This document shows, one piece after another, positions 45,684 through 56,063 of a stretch of 64,000 bases of DNA (positions are counted from its first letter, which is position 1; every line of letters begins with the position of its first letter). The notes under the pieces were generated by a model. It was not told where the DNA came from. It made no database searches and saw only the letters and a list, made by a program, of their open reading frames with translations. A program made the position numbers and the translations under genes. The stretch covers positions 124,001 through 188,000 of the forward strand of contig MCFE01000037.1 in the NCBI GenBank assembly GCA_002104905.1, in the 5' to 3' direction. Source of the stretch: Basidiobolus meristosporus CBS 931.73 (Eukaryota > Basidiobolomycota > Basidiobolomycetes > Basidiobolales > Basidiobolaceae).

Positions 45684-47141
45684 TTCATGCTTCGCGCATT
45701 TCATGTAACATACCCAATAAAAGTTTACACTGTTAGTGTACGTACTTGAACAAAACATTTTTGAATATCAGGATTAGAATTCGGTAGTTTAAGTAGTGTA
45801 TATGGAAGGGTCATTTGCAATCTCATTTTCAACTCTGCGCTTCATCGATGTATGATTGCATGGACTCTGTATCAATAATGAAATTGGTGACATTTACGTC
45901 TGATGAGAATATCGTGAAGAAGGTAGAGCTTGGTTTGTATCTGCGTTTGGGATTATCAGCGGGAAACTTTATATATGCAGTCTTAACGGAAGGTGATATT
46001 ACCTTTACTCCTAATTACTTGTATATCATGAATACACTCATGACCTATACCCTTGTTAGTTAACATCGTAGGATTATTGGTTTCCTGGAGCTATAAAAGA
46101 AGAGTAATAAGAGATCATCAACTACATACATACACCTCCGTAGTACTCTGCATTCAGTTCCCAATATAACATATAAAATCAGAATGTGTACCTTATTTCT
46201 ACTAACCAAAGGACTTTCAATTTATTTACAGCTGATGGAGCACACAGATCATTGCAATTAGCTAATTCATCATCTATATCATTCATACATTAGATGTCTC
46301 GACCTGTCAAATTACCAAGCTCTTGAATATTCTCAAAGGATCTAGTTAGTAAGACACTTCCTAATTTTTGGATTATTTACCAAAACATTTGGGCTTTCCC
46401 AAGCCTGTGACACTACTTCATGGTACTTTCCCCAAAAATTCTTATGTTTTCCAACTAAAAAGTTCTACCAAATTGTCCCTATAAAACAAATCAGTGAGTA
46501 AAGTGACACATAATCCGCAATTTTCCCAATTTTCCAAGTCAATAGACGACGCTTCATACCATACATAATACAAATAGATTTAAGACTTAGAAAAGGGTTG
46601 GCCATAGTTAAACCAGATCCTTTTCAGTTAGAGCACTTCCCCATTCATAAAAACCTATACATAGTGCAAGGATTATCCCATCTCAGTTTTCTCAATTCCC
46701 AAGAAGTAAGAAATCAAGTGAATTTGGGTTTTCCAAACTATTGCACCAACATTTAAAAGTCTAACATGGCTGGGAAAACCCTCAATAGGCAGAGCTGGCC
46801 ATTCGAACTTCGATCAATGTTTCTGTGCACTTGGTTATTGTCTTCAGTTGATCAATCAAATCGAACGTATCATGGCCCAGTGCGTTAATACGCATCCGAG
46901 ATTAACCAGCATACCTCCTATTGAGCCATATACCAGCAATTTCCAATCAACCATAGCCACCCGGAAATAGCTATCAGTAATGTCATTCAATAAGTTACTA
47001 TTGCGGCATAAACCTGGCTCTGTGCTACGTTCAAATGAACGCGCGTATAATTTACCAGGTAAAGTTCGAACCACTACTAATAAACGAAATTAAGTAGAAT
47101 GGGGTTTATTAAATTGCGAAATGCCAAAATTTACAAAGGGC
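45684..47141. other. Intergenic between B5 and A6, nothing recognised
   Basis: 1.46 kb of AT-rich DNA with only short unrecognised ORFs (one of 82 codons at 45,815). Many ttttcc(c)aa words occur from 46,380 to 46,740. No transposon homology was noticed. The last ~25 bp match the A5 3' flank. Confidence 0.4.
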
Positions 47142-48033
47142 TTAACGACGAGCAATGGTAGCAGTAATATAGCCAGATGGATCACTGATGGGTTGGAAGA
47201 TATTCATGTCCTTGCCTTCGTTGGGGAGGTTGAAGGGCTTCAAGTTGACGCTGAGGTAGTGCTTGTTGGGAAGAGCATAGCTGATCTCGCTGACATCCAC
47301 GTTCTGTCCCAACACCTTCTCACCCATTTGGTACATGGTAGCTTGCACCGAGGCTGAGTCATCGGTGGCGAAGGTGCTGAGGGTGATCTCACGAACGCTG
47401 CTGGCGATCTCGTCGAATGGAATCTCCTCGATCTTGGACTTCTCAAGGTTGTAGGTCCACTTGGCATCCACACTGGTGGAGAAGATGCGGTCGGTGGCGT
47501 CCTGGAGAGTGGTGTTCTCACAACGGTGGAAGTTGGTGAATGATGAGCCGGTGGACTTCAACACAAGGAGGTCCTTGAGGCGGGACTCGATGGACACCTT
47601 TCCATCACGAGAGACAACCAGCTCAACACGTCTGGTCTCATCACCGTCACGGAGGAAGGAGTGCGGGTGGAGCTGGCCATCGATCTCAACGCGGGTCCAG
47701 CGGTGCTGGATGAGCTTGATGTAGACATCATCGACATGAGAGTATCTGTTGATGAAGTGTTGACCAATCTCGTAGCCGAAACGCTCGATGGTCTGGACAT
47801 TCTCGGACTTCTTGGCGAGGACATAGAGGGTGTTCTTGACAGTGTCAGTGGGGACAACGACAGAGTTGTCAGCCTCGGTGTAGGAGGTCTCGAACTTGCC
47901 ATCGAGGAGGACTTGAGCGGTGAGCTCGACAACATCGTGCCAGTTCTTAGTGTGGCGGATGATCCTTGGTGATGCGAACCTTGGTCTTGCCATAGGCTTG
48001 CTTCTTCAAATAGGCACTGGAAGTGTTGGACAT
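47142..48033 (-). pseudogene. UOX: Urate oxidase, type A, copy A6, with one +1 frameshift
   Basis: Full length (892 bp) and otherwise uniform with A5. One extra base at about 47,963 (gatgatccttgg for gatgaccttgg) breaks the frame about 25 codons after the start, in the VTKVIRHT region. The rest of the frame is open to the normal ATIARR end. It may be a young pseudogene or an indel error. Its start region (gacatttcgt) and 3' flank are shared with A5. Confidence 0.85.
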
Positions 48034-48554
48034 TTCGTTACTAGATATTTGGCAGATACTTTGAACTCCTGATAGATACGAGTGACAATGACTTCTCTTA
48101 TATAACTGGTAGTGCCACTTGTTGATCTTAATTTACCATTGGAGTAGGTAGAATCTTTTTAGAAATATATGTGATGGCCTCGGCCAGCCCACTACGATGA
48201 TGCACAAAGTGTGTGTGTGAGATGCGGTCACAGCCCTCATTTGTAGATATTCTCAGGAATAGAGATCAACTACACATCCTTCATTACCAGCGATGGGAGA
48301 TGATTTGTGTGACAGCAACTGCGTTGCAACTAGATCCGCAAGTCCCATCTAATCTACTATGTTCTCGTGACTAGTGGCCGTGTGCAATTGCCAATGCCTA
48401 GATCCAGAAATTAGAATAACACCGAGATTGCAGTGAAATGAACATGGTGCATATCCGAGGATGTATGTGGTCGGGAACTTTCTCAGATTGTATATATATG
48501 CCGCGCTGAAGAAATGGAAAGGCCAAGCAATATCATTGGTAAGTGATTTGAAGT
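48034..48554. promoter_or_regulatory. Divergent promoter region of A6 and B6
   Basis: TATA runs are at 48,098-48,105 (A6) and 48,491-48,498 (B6). A TCGGCC half-site is at 48,180, 147 bp from the A6 ATG. The conserved block (tctcaggaatagagatcaac and acatcctt) is at about 48,249-48,280. Confidence 0.55.
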
Positions 48555-49445
48555 ATGTCTGCCTCTGTTCAATTAAAACGTCAAGCCTATGGTAAAGCCA
48601 AGGTCAGAGTCACCAAGGCCATCCGCCACACCGCCCAATACAACGACATTGTCGAGCTCACTTGCCAAGTCCTTCTCGAGGGTGACTTCGAAGAGGCTTA
48701 CACCAAGGCTGACAACAGCATGGTTGTCCCCACTGACACTGTCAAGAACACCTGCTACGTCATTGCCAAGAAGTCCGACCATGTTCAGACCATCGAACGT
48801 TATGCCTACGAGCTCGGCAAGCACTTCGTTGACAAGTACTCCCATGTCACCCATGCTCATGTGCACATTGTCAAGTACCGCTGGGCCAGAATCAATGTCA
48901 ACGGCGAGCCCCACCCTCACTCCTTCTACCGTGACGGCAGCGAGACCAGAGAGACCTGGGTCACGGTCAGTGCGAACGATGTCAGCATCAAGTCTGGCTT
49001 GGAAGGCCTTCTTGTGTTAAAGACCACCGGCTCGTCCTTCACCAACTTCCATCACTGCGAGAACACCACTCTCCAAGACGCTGATGACCGTATCTTCTCC
49101 ACCACTGTCAAGGCCCACTACAACATCGACACCTCGATTGGAGTCGAGAACATTCCATTCGACCGCATCTTTGAAGGAGTCCGCAAGACCACCCTGGATG
49201 TGTTCGCCCACGATGACTCTGCCTCAGTCCAGGCCACCATGTACCGCATGGCTGAGCTGATCTTGAAGCGCTTCCCAGAAGTCCGTGATGTGTACTACGC
49301 CCTCCCCAACAGCCATCACTTCACCACCAACCTTGCCCCCTTCAACCTCCCTAACGCTGGCCAAGAGATGACCATTTTCTCCCCTGTTACTGACTTCTCT
49401 GGATACATCACCGCAACCATTGGTCGTCGTGGCAACAAATTCTAA
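48555..49445 (+). CDS. UOX: Urate oxidase, type B, copy B6
   Basis: Intact, intronless, 296 aa, starting MSASVQLKRQAYGK (Gln6 where the sisters have Glu) and ending RRGNKF. The catalytic set is complete. It belongs to the distal B group and is the only intact member of its pair, since A6 is frameshifted. Confidence 0.96.
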   Translation: MSASVQLKRQAYGKAKVRVTKAIRHTAQYNDIVELTCQVLLEGDFEEAYTKADNSMVVPTDTVKNTCYVIAKKSDHVQTIERYAYELGKHFVDKYSHVTHAHVHIVKYRWARINVNGEPHPHSFYRDGSETRETWVTVSANDVSIKSGLEGLLVLKTTGSSFTNFHHCENTTLQDADDRIFSTTVKAHYNIDTSIGVENIPFDRIFEGVRKTTLDVFAHDDSASVQATMYRMAELILKRFPEVRDVYYALPNSHHFTTNLAPFNLPNAGQEMTIFSPVTDFSGYITATIGRRGNKF

Positions 49446-50305
49446 TTCATTCCATTAACGTATGTAAAACATCCATTAAATATCAACTACCATCAATCCT
49501 TATTGCATTTTTGAAACTTAATAGAGTAGTGTGAAAACCTAGTTGAATCAACTACAATTTTATATAAGTGCAGGAATAATAACGGTGGACTTCTGGCAAC
49601 CCTAAACCTTTCCTGGGTTGATATCTGGTGAACCTTCCATACAAATATCAAATATAGAAATGGTTCAGAGGTGATGTTTAGCTACAGAGTACGGGTTGAT
49701 AATCTGGGAGATATATAATTTAAATAAGGGCAATTTTTGTAAGCCAAATAAAATGATCGACCTCCCGGTTCGTCATTAAATGGGAACTGGAAAAATGAGT
49801 TCGTCTCATAATTCAAACTACTGAAGTTTTGTGACCACATTTTTCGCCACCACTACCGTCAAATAAAGTTACAGGAATTGGTGGTGAACTATGTTGAGAT
49901 GTAAATTGGGTTTATCTTTTAGCCACAGTGGGCCATATGCTGTTACTAATACCGGTTGTATACACACCCAGATACTTCTGTACTCATTAATAATAAAATA
50001 TTGTATCCGACTGTATTAGAAATACTCCAAAGTTTGGGTAGTATTTCATCCCCATTGAAAGATATTAATGAAAAACGGGAAGCACTGATCAATTTCAAAT
50101 ACAAACAGAGAAATCAGGCATTATAGCAGCTCGCTTTGACTGCTCACATGGCCATTGTCTGCATCAAACACACAGCGCCCATGGTGTTCCATGTCGAAGG
50201 ATGTTCAATGCGTTCGAAATTGAGTTGATATATTATTTTAATAGTGTCAGATATTACATGATGTGCAATGATACGAATGGGGTAAACGCCCAAAATACCA
50301 AAACC
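49446..50305. other. Intergenic between B6 and A7
   Basis: No gene recognised. The last 109 bp (50,197-50,305) are nearly identical to 52,981-53,089, the 3' flank of A8. Confidence 0.55.
50197..50305. repeat. A7 3'-flank duplicate of 52,981-53,089
   Basis: Both 109-bp segments run from aaggatgttcaatgcg to ccaaaacc next to the uricase stop codon, with about four mismatches. Sequence outside is unrelated. They mark one edge of a recently duplicated unit. Confidence 0.8.
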
Positions 50306-51196
50306 TTAACGACGAGCAATGGTAGCAGTGATATAGCCAGATGGATCACTGATGGGTTGGAAGATGTTCATGTCCTTGCCTTCGTTGGGGAGGTTGAAGG
50401 GCTTCAAGTTGACGCTGAGGTAGTGCTTGTTGGGAAGAGCATAGCTGATCTCGCTGACATCCACGTTCTGTCCCAACACCTTCTCACCCATTTGGTACAT
50501 GGTGGCTTGCACCGAGGCTGAGTCATCGGTGGCGAAGGTGCTGAGGGTGATCTCACGAACGCTGCTGGCGATCTCGTCGAATGGAATCTCCTCGATCTTG
50601 GACTTCTCAAGGTTGTAGGTCCACTTGGCATCCACACTGGTGGAGAAGATGCGGTCGGTGGCATCCTGGAGAGTGGTGTTCTCACAACGGTGGAAGTTGG
50701 TGAATGATGAGCCGGTGGACTTCAACACAAGGAGATCCTTGAGGCGGGACTCGATGGACACCTTTCCATCACGAGAGACAACCAGCTCAACACGTCTGGT
50801 CTCATCACCGTCACGGAGGAAGGAGTGCGGGTGGAGCTGGCCATCGATCTCAACGCGGGTCCAGCGGTGCTGGATGAGCTTGATGTAGACGTCATCGACA
50901 TGAGAGTATCTGTTGATGAAGTGTTGGCCAATCTCGTAGCCGAAACGCTCGATGGTCTGGACATTCTCGGACTTCTTGGCGAGGACATAGAGGGTGTTCT
51001 TGACAGTGTCAGTGGGGACAACGACAGAGTTGTCAGCCTCGGTGTAGGAGGTCTCGAACTTGCCATCGAGGAGAACTTGAGCGGTGAGCTCGACAACATC
51101 ATGCCAGTTCTTGGTGTGGCGGATGACCTTGGTGATGCGAACCTTGGTCTTGCCATAGGCTTGCTTCTTCAAGTAGGCACCGGAAGTGTTGGACAT
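50306..51196 (-). CDS. UOX: Urate oxidase, type A, copy A7
   Basis: Intact, intronless, 296 aa, starting MSNTSGAYLKKQ and ending ATIARR. All catalytic positions are present. It is nearly identical to A5 and A8. Its promoter holds the only complete TCGG-N6-CCGA palindrome noticed in the array. Confidence 0.96.
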   Translation of the reverse strand: MSNTSGAYLKKQAYGKTKVRITKVIRHTKNWHDVVELTAQVLLDGKFETSYTEADNSVVVPTDTVKNTLYVLAKKSENVQTIERFGYEIGQHFINRYSHVDDVYIKLIQHRWTRVEIDGQLHPHSFLRDGDETRRVELVVSRDGKVSIESRLKDLLVLKSTGSSFTNFHRCENTTLQDATDRIFSTSVDAKWTYNLEKSKIEEIPFDEIASSVREITLSTFATDDSASVQATMYQMGEKVLGQNVDVSEISYALPNKHYLSVNLKPFNLPNEGKDMNIFQPISDPSGYITATIARR

Positions 51197-51677
51197 TTTG
51201 CAGATAGGTATTTGACTTATACTTCATGTGTGGTCCTCTCTCAGTTAAATAGTAAATATTCGGCACGTGCATCCACCACCAATTCGGAGTTGTATGAATG
51301 GGAAATATGTAGGTTTCAGAGTGGCCTCGGCCTTTGCCGACTGCTGTCCTACCAAGATCAAGGAGTAAGTGGTGCTTCCCTCAAACGTAGATAATCTCAG
51401 GGTTGAGATCTACTTCTCGTCCTTAGTTACAGCCGTAGATGAATTTGTGTGACACAAATTGCTGTACTGCGAAGTCATACTGGTCAAATCTTATCTATCT
51501 TGCACCAGAACCAAGCATCAGTCAGTCCCACCGTAGGCCTAGAATCCGGATATAATTTTGGCAGCCGGATTCAGTAGCAGAATTATTAGTGGCGAAAGAA
51601 ATTTCCATGATTTTAGGAGTATATATACCGGCATTATTCAGCAGTATAGACCACACAATCATTTCAAAAGAATAGAA
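51197..51677. promoter_or_regulatory. Divergent promoter region of A7 and B7
   Basis: A TATATATA at 51,620-51,627 lies about 50 bp before the B7 ATG. The A7 side has only an AT-rich run (51,244-51,260). The conserved block (tctcagggttgagatctact and tcgtcctt) lies near 51,391-51,425. It contains the palindromic site at 51,327. Confidence 0.6.
51327..51340. promoter_or_regulatory. TCGG-N6-CCGA palindrome, UaY/Ppr1-type site
   Basis: The sequence TCGGCCTTTGCCGA fits exactly the site bound by zinc-cluster dimers such as Aspergillus UaY (activator of purine catabolism genes including urate oxidase) and yeast Ppr1. It lies 131 bp from the A7 start. One such site is expected by chance in about 65 kb, so position and context matter more than the match itself. 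Confidence 0.5.
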
Positions 51678-52569
51678 ATGTCTGGAGCTGTTGAGTTGAA
51701 GCGTCAAGCCTATGGTAAAGCCAAGGTCAGAGTCACCAAGGCCATTCGCCACACCGCCCAGTACAACGACATCGTTGAGCTCACTTGCCAAGTCCTTCTC
51801 GAGGGTGACTTCGAAGAGGCTTACACCAAGGCTGACAACAGCATGGTTGTCCCCACTGACACTGTCAAGAACACCTGCTACGTCATTGCCAAGAAGTCCG
51901 ACCATGTTCAGACCATCGAGCGTTATGCTTACGAGCTCGGCAAGCACTTCGTTGACAAGTACACCCATGTCACCCATGCTCATGTGCACATTGTCAAGTA
52001 CCGCTGGGCCAGAATCAATGTCAACGGCGAGCCCCACCCTCACTCCTTCTACCGTGACGGCAGCGAGACCAGAGAGACCTGGGTCACAGTCAGTGCGAAC
52101 GATGTCAGCATCAAGTCTGGCTTGGAAGGCCTTCTTGTGTTGAAGACCACCGGTTCGTCCTTCACCAACTTCCATCACTGCGAGAACACCACTCTCCAAG
52201 ACGCTGATGACCGTATCTTCTCCACCACTGTCAAGGCCCACTACAACATCGACACCTCGATTGGAGTCGAGAACATTCCATTCGACCGCATCTTCGACGG
52301 AGTCCGCAAGACCACCCTTGGATGTGTTCGCTCACGATGACTCTGCCTCAGTCCAGGCCACCATGTACCGCATGGCTGAGTTGATCTTGAAGCGCTTCCC
52401 AGAAGTCCGTGATGTGTACTACGCCCTCCCCAACAGCCATCACTTCACCACCAACCTTGCCCCCTTCAGCCTCCCTAACGCTGGCCAAGAGATGACCATT
52501 TTCTCCCCAGTCACCGACTTCTCTGGATACATTACTGCTACCATTGGCCGTTGTAACACCAAATTCTAA
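51678..52569 (+). pseudogene. UOX: Urate oxidase, type B, copy B7, with one +1 frameshift
   Basis: Full length (892 bp), starting MSGAVELKRQAYGK. One extra G at 52,319-52,321 (cccttggatg for cccttgatg) breaks the frame after FDGVRKTTL, about residue 214, before the catalytic Gln and His. The remaining frame reads normally to RCNTKF, an altered C-terminus. It is otherwise a typical distal B copy. It may be a young pseudogene or an assembly indel. Confidence 0.85.
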
Positions 52570-53089
52570 TCCATACTACCATTTCTCACACAGCACATTA
52601 AATAAATTCATCACTTATGACATCCGTTCATGTATTCTAGGCTTCCTAAATATGTGGTACACCATCCGAACTTAAGGTTCGAGTAGTACTTCGGAAGTCG
52701 CCACTGCAGATCTGTTACCCAAGCATACTCATTTACCCTATATCTGTATTATTCCAACGCAAATGAATGATGTATCACCGCTTTCAATGATAATATGAAA
52801 TCGTACATAGCAACTGCGTTATTCTTAGTTAAACCCTAATGTATATATTGAAATACACGTTGTTTACAGAGTACAGAAATGTGATCATCAACTTTATGTT
52901 AGTGGGTTTTAAAGTGCGCTTTGAGTGTTCAATGTTAATTGTCTGCATCGCATCAAAATTGATCATGAGATCAACAGTCCAAGGATGTTCAATGCGTTCG
53001 AAATTGAGTTGATATATTATTTTAATAATGTCAGATATTACATGATGTCCAATGATACGGATAGGGTAAACGCCCAAAATACCAAAACC
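52570..53089. other. Intergenic between B7 and A8
   Basis: No gene recognised. The last 109 bp duplicate the A7 3' flank. Confidence 0.5.
52981..53089. repeat. A8 3'-flank duplicate of 50,197-50,305
   Basis: See 50,197-50,305. The shared flank makes A7 and A8 the most recently duplicated A neighbours visible from flanking sequence. Confidence 0.8.
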
Positions 53090-53977
53090 TTAACGACGGG
53101 CAATGGTGGCAGTGATATAGCCAGATGGATCACTGATGGGTTGGAAGATGTTCATGTCCTTGCCTTCGTTGGGAAGGTTGAAGGGCTTCAAGTTGACGCT
53201 GAGGTAGTGCTTGTTGGGAAGAGCATAGCTGATCTCGCTGACATCCACGTTCTGTCCCAACACCTTCTCACCCATTTGGTACATGGTGGCTTGCACCGAG
53301 GCTGAGTCATCGGTGGCGAAGGTGCTGAGGGTGATCTCACGAACGCTGCTGGCGATCTCGTCGAATGGAATCTCCTCGATCTTGGACTTCTCAAGGTTGT
53401 AGGTCCACTTGGCATCCACACTGGTGGAGAAGATGCGGTCAGTGGCATCCTGGAGAGTGGTGTTCTCACAACGGTGGAAGTTGGTGAATGAGGAGCCGGT
53501 GGACTTCAACACAAGGAGGTCCTTGAGGCGGGACTCGATGGACACCTTTCCATCACGAGAGACAACCAGCTCAACACGTCTGGTCTCATCACCGTCACGG
53601 AGGAAGGAGTGCGGGTGGAGCTGGCCATCGATCTCAACGCGGGTCCAGCGGTGCTGGATGAGCTTGATGTAGACATCATCGACATGAGAGTATCTGTTGA
53701 TGAAGTGTTGACCAATCTCGTAACCGAAACGCTCGATGGTCTGGACATTCTCGGACTTCTTGGCGAGGACATAGAGGGTGTTCTTGACAGTGTCGGTGGG
53801 GACAACGACAGAGTTGTCAGCCTCGGTGTAGGAGGTCTCGAACTTGCCATCGAGGAGGACTTGAGCGGTGAGCTCGACAACATCGTGCCAGTTCTTAGTG
53901 TGGCGGATGACCTTGGTGATGCGAACCTTGGTCTTGCCATAGGCTTGTTTCTTCAAGTAAGCAACGGAATTAGGCAT
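53090..53977 (-). CDS. UOX: Urate oxidase, type A, copy A8
   Basis: Intact, intronless, 295 aa, starting MPNSVAYLKKQ (first residues differ from the other A copies) and ending ATIARR. All catalytic residues are present. It is divergent from B8, and this is the last fully intact pair before the array decays. Confidence 0.96.
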   Translation of the reverse strand: MPNSVAYLKKQAYGKTKVRITKVIRHTKNWHDVVELTAQVLLDGKFETSYTEADNSVVVPTDTVKNTLYVLAKKSENVQTIERFGYEIGQHFINRYSHVDDVYIKLIQHRWTRVEIDGQLHPHSFLRDGDETRRVELVVSRDGKVSIESRLKDLLVLKSTGSSFTNFHRCENTTLQDATDRIFSTSVDAKWTYNLEKSKIEEIPFDEIASSVREITLSTFATDDSASVQATMYQMGEKVLGQNVDVSEISYALPNKHYLSVNLKPFNLPNEGKDMNIFQPISDPSGYITATIARR

Positions 53978-54483
53978 AACTTTATGATTACAAGAGTTCA
54001 GTCAATGTGGTATGGTAGGCATCCAGTTCCTATTTATAGATATTGACCGCTTCCCTCATAACGGTAATGGTCGTCTTCCGGATTCCTCAATAACAACCTG
54101 AGTCTCGGCCTTTCTTATCTCCAGTAAATTCAGGAACCGGGGCCTGATGATGGTAACACATACACTTTATTCTGTTGCACCATTCAAGTTTGAAAGTCGG
54201 TCTGAGCTTCAGTCTGCGTAACCGATTATTTGAAAATGTATAAAAACTTCATCTCGGAGGTTTTCTGTACCACAATCCAGTTGGACATGCCGATCCTAAA
54301 TAGTCAAATCTCATCTTGATGAATCTCTTGGTATCATCAAATATTCTGTGCAAAGCCTGGATTCTTGAGCAATCATAATTGCGTGTCTATTGCAAAGCTA
54401 ATGTAATAATGCTGGTCTTAATAGTATAAAAGCGCTCTATCAACCAACATTATAGGTCAGAAACCTTGAGTGGAAGTACAAGA
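53978..54483. promoter_or_regulatory. Divergent promoter region of A8 and B8
   Basis: A TATTTATAG at 54,031 serves A8 and a TATAAAAG at 54,425 serves B8, about 50 bp before each ATG. A TCGGCC half-site is at 54,105, 128 bp from the A8 start. Confidence 0.55.
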
Positions 54484-55374
54484 ATGTCAGGTTCAGTAGA
54501 GTTGAAGCGTCAAGCCTATGGTAAAGCCAAGGTCAGAGTGACCAAGGCCATCCGCCACACCGCCCAGTACAACGACATCGTTGAGCTCACTTGCCAAGTC
54601 CTTCTCGAGGGTGACTTCGAAGAGGCTTACACCAAGGCTGACAACAGCATGGTTGTCCCCACTGACACTGTCAAGAACACCTGCTACGTCATTGCCAAGA
54701 AGTCCGACCATGTTCAGACCATCGAACGTTATGCCTACGAGCTCGGCAAGCACTTCGTTGACAAGTACACCCATGTCACCCATGCTCATGTGCACATTGT
54801 CAAGTACCGCTGGGCCAGAATCAATGTCAACGGCGAGCCCCACCCTCACTCCTTCTACCGTGACGGCAGCGAGACCAGAGAGACCTGGGTCACAGTCAGT
54901 GCGAACGATGTCAGCATCAAGTCTGGCTTGGAAGGCCTTCTTGTGTTGAAGACCACCGGTTCGTCCTTCACCAACTTCCATCACTGCGAGAACACCACTC
55001 TCCAAGACGCTGATGACCGTATCTTCTCCACCACTGTCAAGGCCCACTACAACATCGACACCTCGATTGGAGTCGAGAACATTCCATTCGACCGCATCTT
55101 CGACGGAGTCCGCAAGACCACCCTTGATGTGTTCGCTCACGATGACTCTGCCTCAGTCCAGGCCACCATGTACCGCATGGCTGAGTTGATCTTGAAGCGC
55201 TTCCCAGAAGTCCGTGATGTGTACTACGCACTCCCCAACAGCCATCACTTCACCACCAACCTTGCCCCCTTCAACCTCCCTAACGCTGGCCAAGAGATGA
55301 CCATTTTCTCCCCAGTCACCGACTTCTCTGGATACATTACTGCTACCATTGGCCGTCGTAGGAACAAATTCTAG
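54484..55374 (+). CDS. UOX: Urate oxidase, type B, copy B8
   Basis: Intact, intronless, 296 aa from the ATG at 54,484 (MSGSVELKRQAYGK). It ends RRRNKF and stops with TAG rather than TAA. Catalytic residues are as in B1. It shares FDGVR and much silent sequence with B7, consistent with joint duplication of the A7-B7 and A8-B8 units. Confidence 0.96.
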   Translation: MSGSVELKRQAYGKAKVRVTKAIRHTAQYNDIVELTCQVLLEGDFEEAYTKADNSMVVPTDTVKNTCYVIAKKSDHVQTIERYAYELGKHFVDKYTHVTHAHVHIVKYRWARINVNGEPHPHSFYRDGSETRETWVTVSANDVSIKSGLEGLLVLKTTGSSFTNFHHCENTTLQDADDRIFSTTVKAHYNIDTSIGVENIPFDRIFDGVRKTTLDVFAHDDSASVQATMYRMAELILKRFPEVRDVYYALPNSHHFTTNLAPFNLPNAGQEMTIFSPVTDFSGYITATIGRRRNKF

Positions 55375-55862
55375 TTCCATCATTGCCTCTGTAAATTTAT
55401 TTATTAAATATTCACATACTTGACGTGACAGCCAATCTTTTTGCATTAATGTGATGATTATTTTTTAGTTTTCGGGTATTCATTAAACTGTTGGTAGTCC
55501 TGGGTTTACCCATATAGTGAAGAACCGGTCTACTGAAATGTGAATATAGCTTGCTACGTTACACAAGTTTACATGTATTATAAGCTATAGCACTTCATAT
55601 TGCCGTACACCAATGTTAACTTTTTAACTGCTCGGCACTTCTAGATGCTACCGCATTTGAAATCTATAGAGTGTTTTCCTCAAATCCTTGGAAGTAATGC
55701 TGAAAATTTGGATTTTCGGTTTTCCAGGGATGTAAAATCTGGATTGTCCATTTTCCAATACATTCGTGTCAATCACAATTCAAACAAACCTTGTGGCAAA
55801 GTAGATTTACGACTTCGTTCGAATGCTTGCTAATCGTTAATGTTTATGTTGGATTCTGTCAA
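55375..55862. other. Intergenic between B8 and the A9 remnant, nothing recognised
   Basis: AT-rich. A 62-codon open stretch at 55,645 has no recognisable content. Confidence 0.4.
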
Positions 55863-56063
55863 TTTACCGACAGACGATAGTAGCAGCGATGTGGCCGGAA
55901 GGATCACTGATGGGCCGGAAGTGCTCACGTCCCTGAGCTTGCCATCAAGGAGGACTTGAGCAGTGAGCTCGACAACATCATGCCAGTTCTTGGTGTGGCG
56001 GATGACCTTAGTGATGCGAACCTTGGTCTTACCATAGGCATTTGCAGGAGTTGGACAAGTTTG
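55863..56063 (-). pseudogene. Urate oxidase type A remnant, A9, with large internal deletion
   Basis: Read on the minus strand, the first part (about 56,035-55,937) matches type A codons from AYGKTKVRITKV to LLDGK. It is joined at about 55,936 directly to the last ~22 codons (FRPISDPSGHIAATI...). About 690 bp between them are gone, and the start codon is lost. It keeps the A position and strand of an A-B divergent pair. Confidence 0.85.
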
